Source: Clostridia bacterium
Lineage (GTDB): Bacteria > Bacillota > Peptococcia > DRI-13 > UBA5745
Length of the DNA stretch: 64,000 nt
Assembly (NCBI GenBank): GCA_018436095.1
Contig: JAHDMJ010000011.1
Span: forward strand, 124,001 to 188,000
Direction of reading: 5' to 3'
Made by a program: the position numbers and the translations under genes
Part shown: positions 24,521-32,244 of the stretch, in pieces
Layout of the letters: each line of letters begins with the position of its first letter
How positions within the stretch are numbered: the stretch's first letter is position 1
Notes under the pieces: model-generated
Told to the model about the DNA's origin: nothing
The model's input: the letters and a program-made list of their open reading frames with translations, nothing else
Databases searched by the model: none

Positions 24521-25522
24521 ATGAACATGAATTTTGATGCGGTGTATTATGAGTCGGATGCTCTTAATTATAAGCTGGGACGGCTGCTGCAGAGCAAATA
24601 CGCCGGCCTGCCCTGGATTCAGATAGAAAACCACAACCGTATACCGGAAATGACCGCCGCGGCCAACCGGGACTTTCCAAAGTTAAAAAAGCATCTGATC
24701 GTCGGCATCAGAAAGACCCACCGCTATATGCCGAACCATAAGGTTTCCGATTGGCTGGTGCCCTATACTTCCTCAGGTTGCAGGGCAATGTGCCTATACT
24801 GCTATCTGGTGTGCAATTACAATAAATGCGCTTATTTGCGCCTGTTTGTCAACCGGGAACAAATGCTGGACAGACTGCTCAAAAAGGCTGCTGCGGCGCC
24901 CTTGGCCCAAACCTTTGAAATTGGCAGCAACAGCGACTTGCTGCTGGAAAACACTATAACAGATAATTTGCTCTATACAATTGAGCGGTTTGCCCGGGAG
25001 GGCCGCGGCAGCCTGACCTTTCCCACAAAATTTGATATGGTAAAACCCCTGCTTAGCCTTAACCACAAAGGGAAGACCATATTCCGCATGAGCGTAAACC
25101 CCCAGGAAATCATAAGCCGCATAGAATTGGGCACCTCGCCGCTGCCTGCCAGAATCCGCGCCCTCAACGACATGGCGGAGGCAGGATATCCGGTAGGGCT
25201 GCTGATTGCGCCCATAATTCTTCTGCCGGACTGGCGGCGCCTATACGGAGAACTGATAGAACGGCTGGCCGATGAGCTGAGTCCCAAGGTTAAGCAAGAA
25301 GGGTTTATCGAGATCATACTGATGACATACAGCTATGTACATAATATGATTAACACGGAGGCCTTTCCCAATGCCCTGCAGCTTTTCGACCGGCAAAGGA
25401 TGACCGGCCGGGGGCGGGGCAAATACTGCTACCGCAATGATATTCGCGCAGAGGCCGAGGCTTTTTTGCGGCAAGAGCTTTCTCGGCAGTTGGGCACTAT
25501 GCCGATACTGTATATTTCATAA
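24521..25522 (+). CDS. splB: Spore photoproduct lyase
   Basis: SplB repairs the spore photoproduct (5-thyminyl-5,6-dihydrothymine) in germinating spores using a radical SAM cluster. The 333-aa protein has the SPL-type motif CRAMCLYC (Cys87, Cys91, Cys94) followed by YLVCNYNKCAYLRLFVN, then FEIGSNSDLLLEN, FPTKFDMV and SVNPQEIISRIE, all at the expected places. GGGAGG lies 8 nt before the ATG at 24521. Its presence implies a spore-forming organism or a recent descendant of one. It stands alone on the plus strand and ends at a shared terminator. Confidence 0.95.
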   Translation: MNMNFDAVYYESDALNYKLGRLLQSKYAGLPWIQIENHNRIPEMTAAANRDFPKLKKHLIVGIRKTHRYMPNHKVSDWLVPYTSSGCRAMCLYCYLVCNYNKCAYLRLFVNREQMLDRLLKKAAAAPLAQTFEIGSNSDLLLENTITDNLLYTIERFAREGRGSLTFPTKFDMVKPLLSLNHKGKTIFRMSVNPQEIISRIELGTSPLPARIRALNDMAEAGYPVGLLIAPIILLPDWRRLYGELIERLADELSPKVKQEGFIEIILMTYSYVHNMINTEAFPNALQLFDRQRMTGRGRGKYCYRNDIRAEAEAFLRQELSRQLGTMPILYIS

Positions 25523-25613
25523 AATAATATTGGTATAGGATACCGGCTAATTCTGCCGCCTCTTCGGCCTAATGACTCATAACTGCTTCTAATCAGTCAG
25601 TGATCCCGAATAA

Positions 25614-25655
25614 AAAAAGGCATAACCTTCCCTTAACGGAAAGCTATGCCTTTTT
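25614..25655. terminator. Bidirectional terminator between splB and the SIMPL gene
   Basis: An 11-bp stem (AAAAAGGCATA / TATGCCTTTTT) has a 20-nt loop, with A-rich and T-rich ends on either side. The genes converge here, so it serves both. Confidence 0.88.
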
Positions 25656-25670
25656 GGGAGTAATAAAGAT

Positions 25671-26420
25671 TTATTTGAGCGCATAATGAAGCTGTACAGA
25701 AATAAACATGGTTTTTTCCCGTGACCAGGTGTTGAAGGCGCCGCCGGCGGTATAAGAATCGGTAGCCGAATTTTGTGCGGTAATTTGAAAAGTACCCAAA
25801 TCAGCGCCCAACAGCTTATCCACCTTACCCTTTGCCTGTTCTGCCATAATGTCTATACGCGCCTTGGCATCCGCTGTAGCTGCGTCAATCAATTCCAGTT
25901 TTAGCTCACCGAGTTTGGTATAGTAATATTCCGGCGCCTCCGAAGAAAAATTAACGCCCGAACCGATTAGCTCCGTGATATCCCGGGAGATAACTTCAAT
26001 ATTATCCACATCTGTCGATTGAATGGTCAACCTTTGGTTCAGAGAATAGCCGACAAGCTCCGAACCGATATTGTTGCCGTAATCATTATAAATCTGCCGG
26101 TAATCCGGGCTGATGTCCACCGAGGAAAAAACAATGCTTTCTTTGGGGACATTATGGGCAATTAGATATTCTTCGATTATTCCGGCGTCCCTTTTAATAA
26201 TTTCATACGCCGCTGTGGTGGATTGCCCATAAGCAGAAAAACTGCCCCGCCACACAATTAAATCAGAGCTGAAATCACAAGTTGCCGAGCCTGTGGCGCT
26301 AATGCCGCCGCCGGCATTTTGCTTATACCCCACAAAACCGTTAATTGCAAGAGCGACGGCAATAATTAAGCTAACGCCTGCGATAAATGTAGCAATGACA
26401 CGGCTTCTCATCCACATCAT
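25671..26420 (-). CDS. SIMPL-domain (DUF541) protein
   Basis: The 249-aa protein has an N-terminal membrane anchor (IATFIAGVSLIIAVALAING) followed by an extracytoplasmic SIMPL domain: ISATGSATCDFSSDLIVWRG, the ESIVFSSVDISPDY segment, YSLNQRLTIQSTDVDNIEVI and AKARIDIMAEQAKGKVDKLL near the end. SIMPL proteins are poorly understood; some are linked to oxidative stress. AAGGTG precedes the ATG at 26420. No neighbours suggest a specific partner. Confidence 0.88.
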   Translation of the reverse strand: MMWMRSRVIATFIAGVSLIIAVALAINGFVGYKQNAGGGISATGSATCDFSSDLIVWRGSFSAYGQSTTAAYEIIKRDAGIIEEYLIAHNVPKESIVFSSVDISPDYRQIYNDYGNNIGSELVGYSLNQRLTIQSTDVDNIEVISRDITELIGSGVNFSSEAPEYYYTKLGELKLELIDAATADAKARIDIMAEQAKGKVDKLLGADLGTFQITAQNSATDSYTAGGAFNTWSREKTMFISVQLHYALK

Positions 26421-26636
26421 AAATCACCTTATTTCCACTTTTTTGATATTATATCACAATTGCAGGCGAATGGCACTACAGCTTTCTTTTGATTATTGAC
26501 AATATCTTTTTTATGCTATTTCAAAATTATAATTTTTCAAGGTTAATATCAAGGACAATCGGGCAAATAGAGCTTGCGATGAAAAAGACACTTACTTTAT
26601 TCCATGGGGGCGTAAATCTGTGTTGGGTTGGAGTTA

Positions 26637-26679
26637 GGTTTGGTTTGGTTTGGTTTGGTTTGGTTAGATTAGATTAGAT
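26637..26679 (+). repeat. Pentanucleotide microsatellite
   Basis: Five copies of GGTTT (26637-26661) run into GGTTA and GATTA units (to 26679). It directly precedes the type B array. This lies in an 1,150-bp gap (26421-27570) with no gene that I can support. Confidence 0.9.
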
Positions 26680-26686
26680 CCGGCCG

Positions 26687-26906
26687 CTCAAAAATCGAAG
26701 TTGTGTCACAGCGGACATCAAATTTAGGCTAAAAGCAGAGGCTAACTGCACAAAAATCGAAGTTGTGTTGTGCTATTTCCTTTAAATTGGCTCAGATTAC
26801 GAAAAGCTGCCCTATAATCCGTCACACAACCTCGATTTTTGTGCATCCGGAAGCGAAAACAGGTAAAATCCCCTGCTTGCCGTCACACAACCTCGATTTT
26901 TGTGCA
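26687..26906. repeat. Type B motif array: two forward, two inverted copies, 60-61-nt spacing
   Basis: Forward motifs (CTCAAAAATCGAAGTTGTGT at about 26687; GCACAAAAATCGAAGTTGTG at about 26747) are 60 nt apart. Two inverted copies (GTCACACAACCTCGATTTTT, each followed by GTGCA) at about 26820 and 26881 are 61 nt apart. The centre between arms is about 50 nt. This is the most symmetrical example of the type B family. Confidence 0.88.
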
Positions 26907-27000
26907 GTTAGCTATAGGGAACGGGTTGTGCTTGCCCAATCCGGCAACGCAAGCCAAGTCTCAAAGCTCACCTTCATCTTCATAGGCAATGGATGAGCTT

Positions 27001-27054
27001 ACGAACCCCTTGGTGCCGTATCCAGCCTGAGTTCCCGCAAAATTAAACCATACA
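27001..27054. repeat. Two dispersed sequence copies side by side
   Basis: ACGAACCCCTTGGTGCCGTA-TCCAG (27001-27025) recurs with one change at 27710-27734, inside the tRNA-like segment. TCCCGCAAAATTAAACCATA-CA (27033-27054) recurs at 57937-57958. Their joining here looks like the result of past rearrangement between intergenic repeats. Confidence 0.75.
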
Positions 27055-27147
27055 TCGAGAAAAGATGCCAATGATCAGGTTTGTCTTGCCAAGCTTGACC
27101 TGAAATTCGCTTTCATCTGCTCTGTAGGTTTTATCGCACCCCTCTCT

Positions 27148-27378
27148 GTGCAAAAATGCAGGTTTGTATCCAATAAGAGCGCCAGTTGAGCAAAAATGCA
27201 GGTTTGTAGACACCCCCTAGAGTTATGAAGGCCCCAAAACAGGTGGAAAGATATGACTCGACTATATCTAGTGTCCTGGCAGAAACGAGTTCGCTACCAA
27301 ACTGCTGAAAGTGCTTAAAGCGTTCTCCTATTTCCTCTGACAGGGGTTCTAGACGAAGACAAACTTGCAATTTTGCAC
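27148..27378. repeat. Type A motif array: two forward copies, one inverted
   Basis: Forward copies GTGCAAAAATGCAGGTTTGT (27148) and GAGCAAAAATGCAGGTTTGT (27188) are 40 nt apart. One inverted copy (ACAAACTTGCAATTTTGCAC) is at 27359-27378. The centre, about 150 nt, is longer than in the other arrays and unrelated to them at sight. Confidence 0.85.
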
Positions 27379-27570
27379 AGAGGGGGGACCTCAATAAGTT
27401 AACCACCCCCTGCCGGTGAGGGGATGCCCATTTCTTTCCATTAGGGATAAGCCAATATAGTTTGAATCCCCCTTATCCTCGCCGGCGGATCAGCGTGGGG
27501 TAGCGGAAATAACCAAAATTGCAAGTTTAAATGGGAACTCAGGATCCAGGATTCCTCCGCAGCAAAACCC

Positions 27571-27618
27571 GTAGATAACAAGAGACCGTGCTGCAAAGCA
27601 CGGTCTCTTGTTATCTAC
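27571..27618. terminator. Perfect 22-bp hairpin with GCAA/TTGC loop
   Basis: GTAGATAACAAGAGACCGTG-CT pairs perfectly with its complement around a 4-nt loop. On the minus strand it is followed by GGGTTTTGC. It begins right after the tRNA-like segment's 3' end (27619), so it probably terminates that transcript; the stem is unusually long. Confidence 0.7.
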
Positions 27619-27753
27619 GGACAGACAGGGATACTCTCACTCAGCCTCACGGCTGGCTCGAGACTGCGTCGAAGGCTTGCCTATCTGGGCGGCGCAAGCC
27701 AAGCCTTCGACGAACCCCTTGGCGCCGTATCCAGGGCCCGGGCCGTTCTGTCC
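27619..27753 (-). ncRNA. tRNA-Ser-like structured segment (possible tRNA relic or small RNA)
   Basis: On the minus strand this 135-nt segment begins with GGACAGA and ends with TCTGTCC, the same 7-bp acceptor stem as the neighbouring tRNA-Ser. The last nucleotides (ATCCCTGTCTGTCCGTA, running into the next hairpin) are identical to the tRNA 3' end. Inside, CGTCGAAGGCTTG pairs perfectly with CAAGCCTTCGACG, and AGCC/GGCT form a second stem. There is no anticodon arm or TTCGAAT loop, so it is not a functional tRNA. It could be a rearranged tRNA copy or the site of a small insertion. Confidence 0.45.
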
Positions 27754-27756
27754 GCA

Positions 27757-27790
27757 CAAAAAAAATCATGCCTTTCAGCATGATTTTTTT
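27757..27790 (-). terminator. Terminator of tRNA-Ser
   Basis: AATCATGC and GCATGATT with long A and T runs form a 13-14-bp stem with a 6-nt loop, and a run of eight T follows on the minus strand. The palindrome extends outward: CTGTCCGCAC beyond it is complementary to the tRNA's 3' acceptor strand on the other side. Confidence 0.85.
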
Positions 27791-27793
27791 GTA

Positions 27794-27883
27794 CGGACAG
27801 ACAGGGATTCGAACCCTGGATACGCTGTTAACGTATACACGATTTCCAGTCGTGCGCCTTAAACCAAACTCGGCCATCTGTCC
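27794..27883 (-). tRNA. tRNA-Ser (anticodon GGA)
   Basis: The minus strand folds as a class II tRNA: acceptor GGACAGA/TCTGTCC with discriminator G, D-arm TGGCCGAGTTTGGTTTAAGG, anticodon stem CACGACT-GGA-AATCGTG, a long variable arm (TATACGTTAACAGCGTA) and T-arm CAGGGTTCGAATCCCTG. The GGA anticodon reads UCC/UCU. No CCA is encoded, so it is added after transcription. It lies alone, with its terminator at 27757-27790. Confidence 0.97.
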
Positions 27884-28011
27884 AGAAAAAACTTATTCAA
27901 TTGCCGACTTAAAAAAGACGGCTTCGATACCTATACGATATTAACGGAAAAGGCCTGCTTTGTCAAGGGTTTGCAAGGAAAAAAATATGCCGCATTACAC
28001 CCTTGCCTTAT

Positions 28012-28200
28012 TTATCCAAACTTGCCCAATTCTTTCTCCATTAGCGCCACAGCAATACGGAATGCCTTGATTCTACGTATGAGCAGCGTATGCTGGGAAG
28101 TCCCTTCTTTTAGCTTAGGCAATACTTTCTCACACTTGCCGATAGTTGAAACAATAGCCCGAATGGCTTCCTTCAATTCTTCTTTCGTAAAATCTTCCAT
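28012..28200 (-). CDS. Small helical protein of 62 aa
   Basis: The short open frame MEDFTKEELKEAIRAIVSTI ends with RIKAFRIAVALMEKELGKFG and is preceded by GTGAGG 9 nt upstream. It is highly charged and looks like a two- to three-helix bundle; composition and codon use look like a real gene. I know of no function. It lies between the tRNA-Ser and the MBL gene as a single unit. Confidence 0.65.
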   Translation of the reverse strand: MEDFTKEELKEAIRAIVSTIGKCEKVLPKLKEGTSQHTLLIRRIKAFRIAVALMEKELGKFG

Positions 28201-28348
28201 TTAATTGAACCTCACCTTCTCACCGGTTTGGGTTACTGGAATTATTCATCTATTATATCTTAAAAATTTCGCGGCCGCATCTCCCTCTAGCCTTTCAAGC
28301 CGCAACAGGCATATTGTTGCCTTATTTTCCCCTCTTAAAACTTAGCCT

Positions 28349-28377
28349 TTGACAGGGCTTATGCCTCGTGCTACTTT
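28349..28377 (+). promoter_or_regulatory. Probable promoter of the MBL-fold hydrolase gene
   Basis: TTGACA (28349-28354) is followed at 17 nt by TACTTT (28372-28377), about 60 bp before the ATG at 28437. Confidence 0.5.
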
Positions 28378-28436
28378 ATTCTTAACGCCTTTACGGCAAC
28401 AAACGATCGTCTGTGATCGGTTTTGGAGGTTTTGCT

Positions 28437-29561
28437 ATGTCTTATCCGTCCGGCTCCAGCCCATTATCGAATAACCATTCTGAATCAGCTTATTCGGCCA
28501 ACTCTACCGGCGTTCAGCCCCTGGGCTGGCAAGCAGCTTTGCCCCGCCCGGAATATCAGGCCTACGAAAGGATTACTCTTGAGGAGGACTGCGGCTGGTA
28601 TGAAGTTTACCGGATTTTGCCGGCCGTTTACGCTATTTATGAGCCGGGCCATTTTCAAGAAGTCATTTCTTATTTGATTTTAGGGAGCGAAAGGGCCCTG
28701 CTGTGGGATACGGGCATGGGCATTGCCCCTATCCGGCCTTTAGCGGAAAGCCTGACGCATCTGCCAATCCTGGCCGTTAACAGCCACAATCATTTTGATC
28801 ATGTGGGGGGCAATTGGGAATTCCCAGAAGTTCTGGGCTGGCCGGGGCCCGGCAGTGAGGCCAGGGCTGCCGCCGGCTACAGCCGGGAATTTTTGCTGCC
28901 GATGATGGCTGAGGATTCTTTAGCCAAGTCTTTGCCCGCCGGCTTTCAAACTGCCGGCTACGCTATCCGGCCCTGGCATCTGGCGGCTTTGCCTCTAAAG
29001 GCCAGCGGCTGCCTGGCAGGAGATGCTGCCCTTCCTTCGCCAGCCCCTTCTTCTGCTGCCGAGCCAACTGCCGCGTCTTCCCCCGCCGCTCCTGCCTTAG
29101 CCGGCTGCCTCATCCCCTCGCCGCCGCCAAATTTGCCCGCTGCCGCCGCCGGCCTCTGCACCGGCCTGGCCTTCGATTTAGGCGGCCGCCGCCTGGAACT
29201 GCTCCATACGCCGGGCCACACGCCGGACAGCATTATGCTGCTGGACGCCGCTGCCGGCATTTTGTTCACCGGTGATACCGTTTACCCCGCCGCCCTTTAT
29301 GCCCATTTCGACAGCAGTGAATACGGCCAATCATCCCTGGATGTTTATGCAAATACAATGAATTCTCTTCAATCGCTGACTCCCGCTCTTTCCTGCCTTT
29401 GCTGTTCCCATAATGTACCGCTAAACAAGCCTGCTTTGCTCCGGGATATTGCCGCAGGCTTTCAAAATATCCTTAACGGCCAAAGCGCCGGCTATCTTGA
29501 CGAGGAAGGCCTGCTGCGCCATGATTTTCAGGGCTTTGCCATCATCACCAACAACCGTTAA
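28437..29561 (+). CDS. Metallo-beta-lactamase-fold hydrolase with an Ala/Pro-rich insertion
   Basis: The 374-aa MBL-fold protein has NSHNHFDHVGG (His117, His119, Asp121, His122), HTPGHTPDS (His261) and FTGD (Asp280), a complete dinuclear metal site. It most resembles glyoxalase II-like or general MBL hydrolases, and the substrate is unknown. Between about residues 191 and 240 there is a low-complexity insert rich in Ala, Ser and Pro (for example SPAPSSAAEPTAASSPAAPA), which interrupts the domain and is probably a flexible loop. GGAGG lies 7 nt before the ATG at 28437. Confidence 0.88.
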   Translation: MSYPSGSSPLSNNHSESAYSANSTGVQPLGWQAALPRPEYQAYERITLEEDCGWYEVYRILPAVYAIYEPGHFQEVISYLILGSERALLWDTGMGIAPIRPLAESLTHLPILAVNSHNHFDHVGGNWEFPEVLGWPGPGSEARAAAGYSREFLLPMMAEDSLAKSLPAGFQTAGYAIRPWHLAALPLKASGCLAGDAALPSPAPSSAAEPTAASSPAAPALAGCLIPSPPPNLPAAAAGLCTGLAFDLGGRRLELLHTPGHTPDSIMLLDAAAGILFTGDTVYPAALYAHFDSSEYGQSSLDVYANTMNSLQSLTPALSCLCCSHNVPLNKPALLRDIAAGFQNILNGQSAGYLDEEGLLRHDFQGFAIITNNR

Positions 29562-29605
29562 TAATGAATACGTATACCTTCTTCAGAAAATACCAAAATA
29601 AAAGC

Positions 29606-29634
29606 TTGCAATTGACTGCATACTTATGTATAAT
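29606..29634 (+). promoter_or_regulatory. Promoter of the amino acid ABC transporter operon
   Basis: TTGCAA (29606-29611), a 17-nt spacer and TATAAT (29629-29634) lie 90 bp before the binding-protein gene. Confidence 0.65.
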
Positions 29635-29723
29635 AGCACTTGTCATGACGGGGGTTTTGTACTGGCAAATCAGCGCCGGCACTACTCTGGAATCGTCCGA
29701 TATAATGAGGGAGGATATTAAAA

Positions 29724-30548
29724 ATGCAAAAGATATTTAAAAGTTTTTTACCTGTTTTGTTGATTCTTGTCCTGGCTTTGGCCGGCTGCGGCCAGCAGGC
29801 TCAGACTCCGGCTCCTACCGGCGGCAGCGACGCCCCTACTGATGCTACCCAGGCCGAGCAGACCGTCTGGGAAAAAATCCAGGAAGCCGGCGTTATCACC
29901 GTAGGCAACAGCCCTGACTATGAGCCCTTTGAGTATGAAGACGGCGCAGGCAATGTGATTGGTTTTGACATTGACCTTCTGGGCCTGATCTGCGAAGAGT
30001 TGGGTATTGATTATGAGCTGGTTCCCATCACCTTTGAAAACATCGAGACGGCTGTTCAGACCGGCCAGGTCAATATCGGCATGTCCGGCTTCTCCATTAC
30101 TCCTGAGCGTCAGCAAACCTTTGATTTCAGCACGCCTTACTTTAGCGGCGGCCAGGCCATTGCCGTAAATCCTGATTCCGGCTATAAAACCGTTGAAGAC
30201 CTGATCGGCAAAACCATTACGGTAGGCATGGGCACCAGCGGTATGGAAGCTGCCGAAGCAAACATCCAGGATGCGGACATTATCGGCATGGACAACTACG
30301 CTTTGGCTTTCATGCAGCTGAAGAATAAAGGCGCCGACGCTGCCGTAGCCGATCTGCCCGTAGTTCAGAAGTATGCGGCCAAAGACGGTTTCGTTGTTCT
30401 GGAAGAGATCCTCAGCTACGAGGACAACGCCATTCTGGTGAAAAAAGGCAATGAAGATTTGCTCAAAGTTCTGAATGATACCATTCAGAAGTTAAAGGAT
30501 GAGGGCAAAATCGACGAACTGATCGAGAAATGGATGACCAACGAATAA
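29724..30548 (+). CDS. Polar amino acid ABC transporter, solute-binding lipoprotein
   Basis: The 274-aa family 3 binding protein starts with a lipoprotein signal (LPVLLILVLALAGC), then a flexible Thr/Ala/Pro linker. The mature domain shows GVITVGNSPDYEPFEYEDGA, GFDIDLLGLICEELG and MSGFSITPERQQTFDFSTPY, the standard ligand-site signature for glutamine, arginine or cystine binders. The exact amino acid cannot be told. It is followed by a hairpin and then the permease and ATPase genes. Confidence 0.94.
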   Translation: MQKIFKSFLPVLLILVLALAGCGQQAQTPAPTGGSDAPTDATQAEQTVWEKIQEAGVITVGNSPDYEPFEYEDGAGNVIGFDIDLLGLICEELGIDYELVPITFENIETAVQTGQVNIGMSGFSITPERQQTFDFSTPYFSGGQAIAVNPDSGYKTVEDLIGKTITVGMGTSGMEAAEANIQDADIIGMDNYALAFMQLKNKGADAAVADLPVVQKYAAKDGFVVLEEILSYEDNAILVKKGNEDLLKVLNDTIQKLKDEGKIDELIEKWMTNE

Positions 30549-30614
30549 TTGCCAATATTAAACTATTCTTTGTAATCCTATTGGCTATATAAGAATTCCC
30601 TTATCAGGCCTTAT

Positions 30615-30643
30615 AAAACCTGCTGGCGACGGCAGGTTTTTTT
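30615..30643 (+). terminator. Intra-operon terminator or attenuator after the binding-protein gene
   Basis: AAAACCTGC / GCAGGTTTT forms a 9-bp stem with an 8-nt loop followed by T residues. Located between the binding protein and its permease, it would let more binding protein than membrane parts be made, a common layout in such operons. Confidence 0.75.
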
Positions 30644-30705
30644 CTTGAAAAGCCTGGTCAAATCTGATAGTATGGTAATCGCTAAAGCACGAACGGAGTT
30701 GAATT

Positions 30706-31380
30706 ATGGATTTTTCCCTTCTTCTGAAACATTATGACCTGCTGCTTACCGGAGCTAAGCTTACCGTCGTCATGACCGTGGGGGCTATCACCTTAGGGGT
30801 GATCTTGGGTACGCTCCTGGGCCTGATGCGGATTGCCCGTTTAAGCATATTGCGGGCTGTTTCCGGCGTTTATCTGCAGATTTTTCGGGGCACCCCCATG
30901 CTGCTGCAGATAGCCTTTCTTTACTTTGCTTTGCCTCCGATTTTTGGTTCCGGCATCTGGAAAAATCCGTTTATCCCTGATGCGGCTCTGGCCGGCATCG
31001 TGGCCCTGGGTTTAAACAGCGGCGCTTATATTGCCGAGATTATCCGCTCCGGCATTCAAGGAGTGGACATAGGCCAGACGGAAGCCGCCCGGGCCTTGGG
31101 CTTAAGCCATTTGCAGACCATGCAGCTCGTCATTATGCCTCAGGCCTTTCGCCGGGTGATTCCCCCCCTGTGCAATGAATTTATTGTGCTGCTGAAAGAC
31201 ACCTCCCTGGTCTCCGCCATTGGCGCCAAAGAGCTGATGTATCAGGCCAGGGCCATGGGCGCCAAGTATTATGAGTATTTTGTCTTTATGGTAGGGGCGG
31301 CGATCATCTATTTTTGCCTTACCTTTGTTTTGACCCAGATCTCCAATTATATCGAAAGGAGGCTGGCTGTCAGTGATTAA
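30706..31380 (+). CDS. Polar amino acid ABC transporter permease
   Basis: The 224-aa HisM/GlnP-type permease has about five membrane helices. The conserved ABC-contact loop [20 protein letters not shown] is followed by [23 protein letters not shown]. The N-terminal [18 protein letters not shown] is the family signature. Only one permease gene is present, so the channel is probably a homodimer. It overlaps the ATPase gene by 8 nt, showing translational coupling. Confidence 0.94.
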   Translation: MDFSLLLKHYDLLLTGAKLTVVMTVGAITLGVILGTLLGLMRIARLSILRAVSGVYLQIFRGTPMLLQIAFLYFALPPIFGSGIWKNPFIPDAALAGIVALGLNSGAYIAEIIRSGIQGVDIGQTEAARALGLSHLQTMQLVIMPQAFRRVIPPLCNEFIVLLKDTSLVSAIGAKELMYQARAMGAKYYEYFVFMVGAAIIYFCLTFVLTQISNYIERRLAVSD

Positions 31381-32095
31381 AGTATATGGTCTTCACAAAT
31401 ATTTTGGTAAGAACCACGTATTGCGGGGTATTGACTTGGAAGTAGCCAAAGGTTCCGTGGTTTGCATCATCGGCCCCTCGGGCTCCGGCAAGTCCACTTT
31501 ACTGCGCTGCATGAATCTTTTGGAAACCCCCAATGAAGGACAAGTTCTTATCGACGGCGTCGATATTACCGCCGCCGGCCACAATATTGACGAACTGCGG
31601 GCCGAGGCCGGTATGGTTTTTCAGCGGTTTAACCTGTTTCCTCATATGACGGTACTTGACAATATCACCTTGGCGCCCATGAAGGTGCGTAAGGTTTCCC
31701 AAGCAGAAGCGGAGAAACAAGCCCATGAAGTACTGCGCCGGGTGGGTTTGGAAGAAAAAGCTCCCGCCTATCCCAAGCAGCTTTCCGGCGGCCAGCAGCA
31801 GCGGGTGGCTATCGCCCGGGCTTTGGCCATGAAGCCTAAGCTTTTTCTCTTTGATGAGCCTACCTCCGCCTTGGACCCGGAGCTGGTAGGCGAAGTTTTG
31901 GACGTTATGAAGGGCATGGCTCTGGAAGGCACCACTATGGTAGTGGTAACCCATGAGATGCAGTTTGCCAAAGAAGTGGCGGACCGGGTGATTTTTATGG
32001 ATGGCGGCGTTATCATGGAAGAAGGACCGCCGGAATTGATTTTCAGCCAGCCCCAAAACGACCGCACCAAAGCCTTTCTCGACCGGGTGCTTTAA
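31373..32095 (+). CDS. glnQ: Polar amino acid ABC transporter ATP-binding protein (GlnQ-like)
   Basis: This 240-aa ATPase energises the amino acid transporter. It has Walker [15 protein letters not shown]-loop [13 protein letters not shown], signature [17 protein letters not shown], Walker [16 protein letters not shown] and the H-loop [15 protein letters not shown]. All are intact and the length is usual. It is the last gene of the operon, ending at the terminator at 32151-32186. The gene symbol indicates family only; the transported amino acid is not determined. Confidence 0.94.
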   Translation: MIKVYGLHKYFGKNHVLRGIDLEVAKGSVVCIIGPSGSGKSTLLRCMNLLETPNEGQVLIDGVDITAAGHNIDELRAEAGMVFQRFNLFPHMTVLDNITLAPMKVRKVSQAEAEKQAHEVLRRVGLEEKAPAYPKQLSGGQQQRVAIARALAMKPKLFLFDEPTSALDPELVGEVLDVMKGMALEGTTMVVVTHEMQFAKEVADRVIFMDGGVIMEEGPPELIFSQPQNDRTKAFLDRVL

Positions 32096-32150
32096 GCCTA
32101 GTATTCTGTGTCCACTAAAAGCACTAGCTTCGAATTGCATATTCAAAGAC

Positions 32151-32186
32151 AAGGTGTCGCCGCAAATTTGCGGCAACACCTTTTTC
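32151..32186 (+). terminator. Terminator of the amino acid ABC operon
   Basis: AGGTGT-C-GCCGCAAA pairs with TTTGCGGC-A-ACACCT, a stem of 14 pairs with one mismatch and almost no loop, followed by TTTTTCTTTTT. Just before it (32096-32127) lies CCTAGTATTCTGTGTCCACT, resembling the end of the element at 33507. Confidence 0.88.
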
Positions 32187-32244
32187 TTTTTGATCCCTCT
32201 ATTTTTTTAATCCTCTATTTATGCTTTTTCCCTTGGCCCCGGGC

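Noticed and set aside
27608-27862. 84-aa reading frame across the tRNA-Ser region
   Set aside because: It runs antisense through the tRNA and its relic; the reading frame is a by-product of structured RNA sequence.
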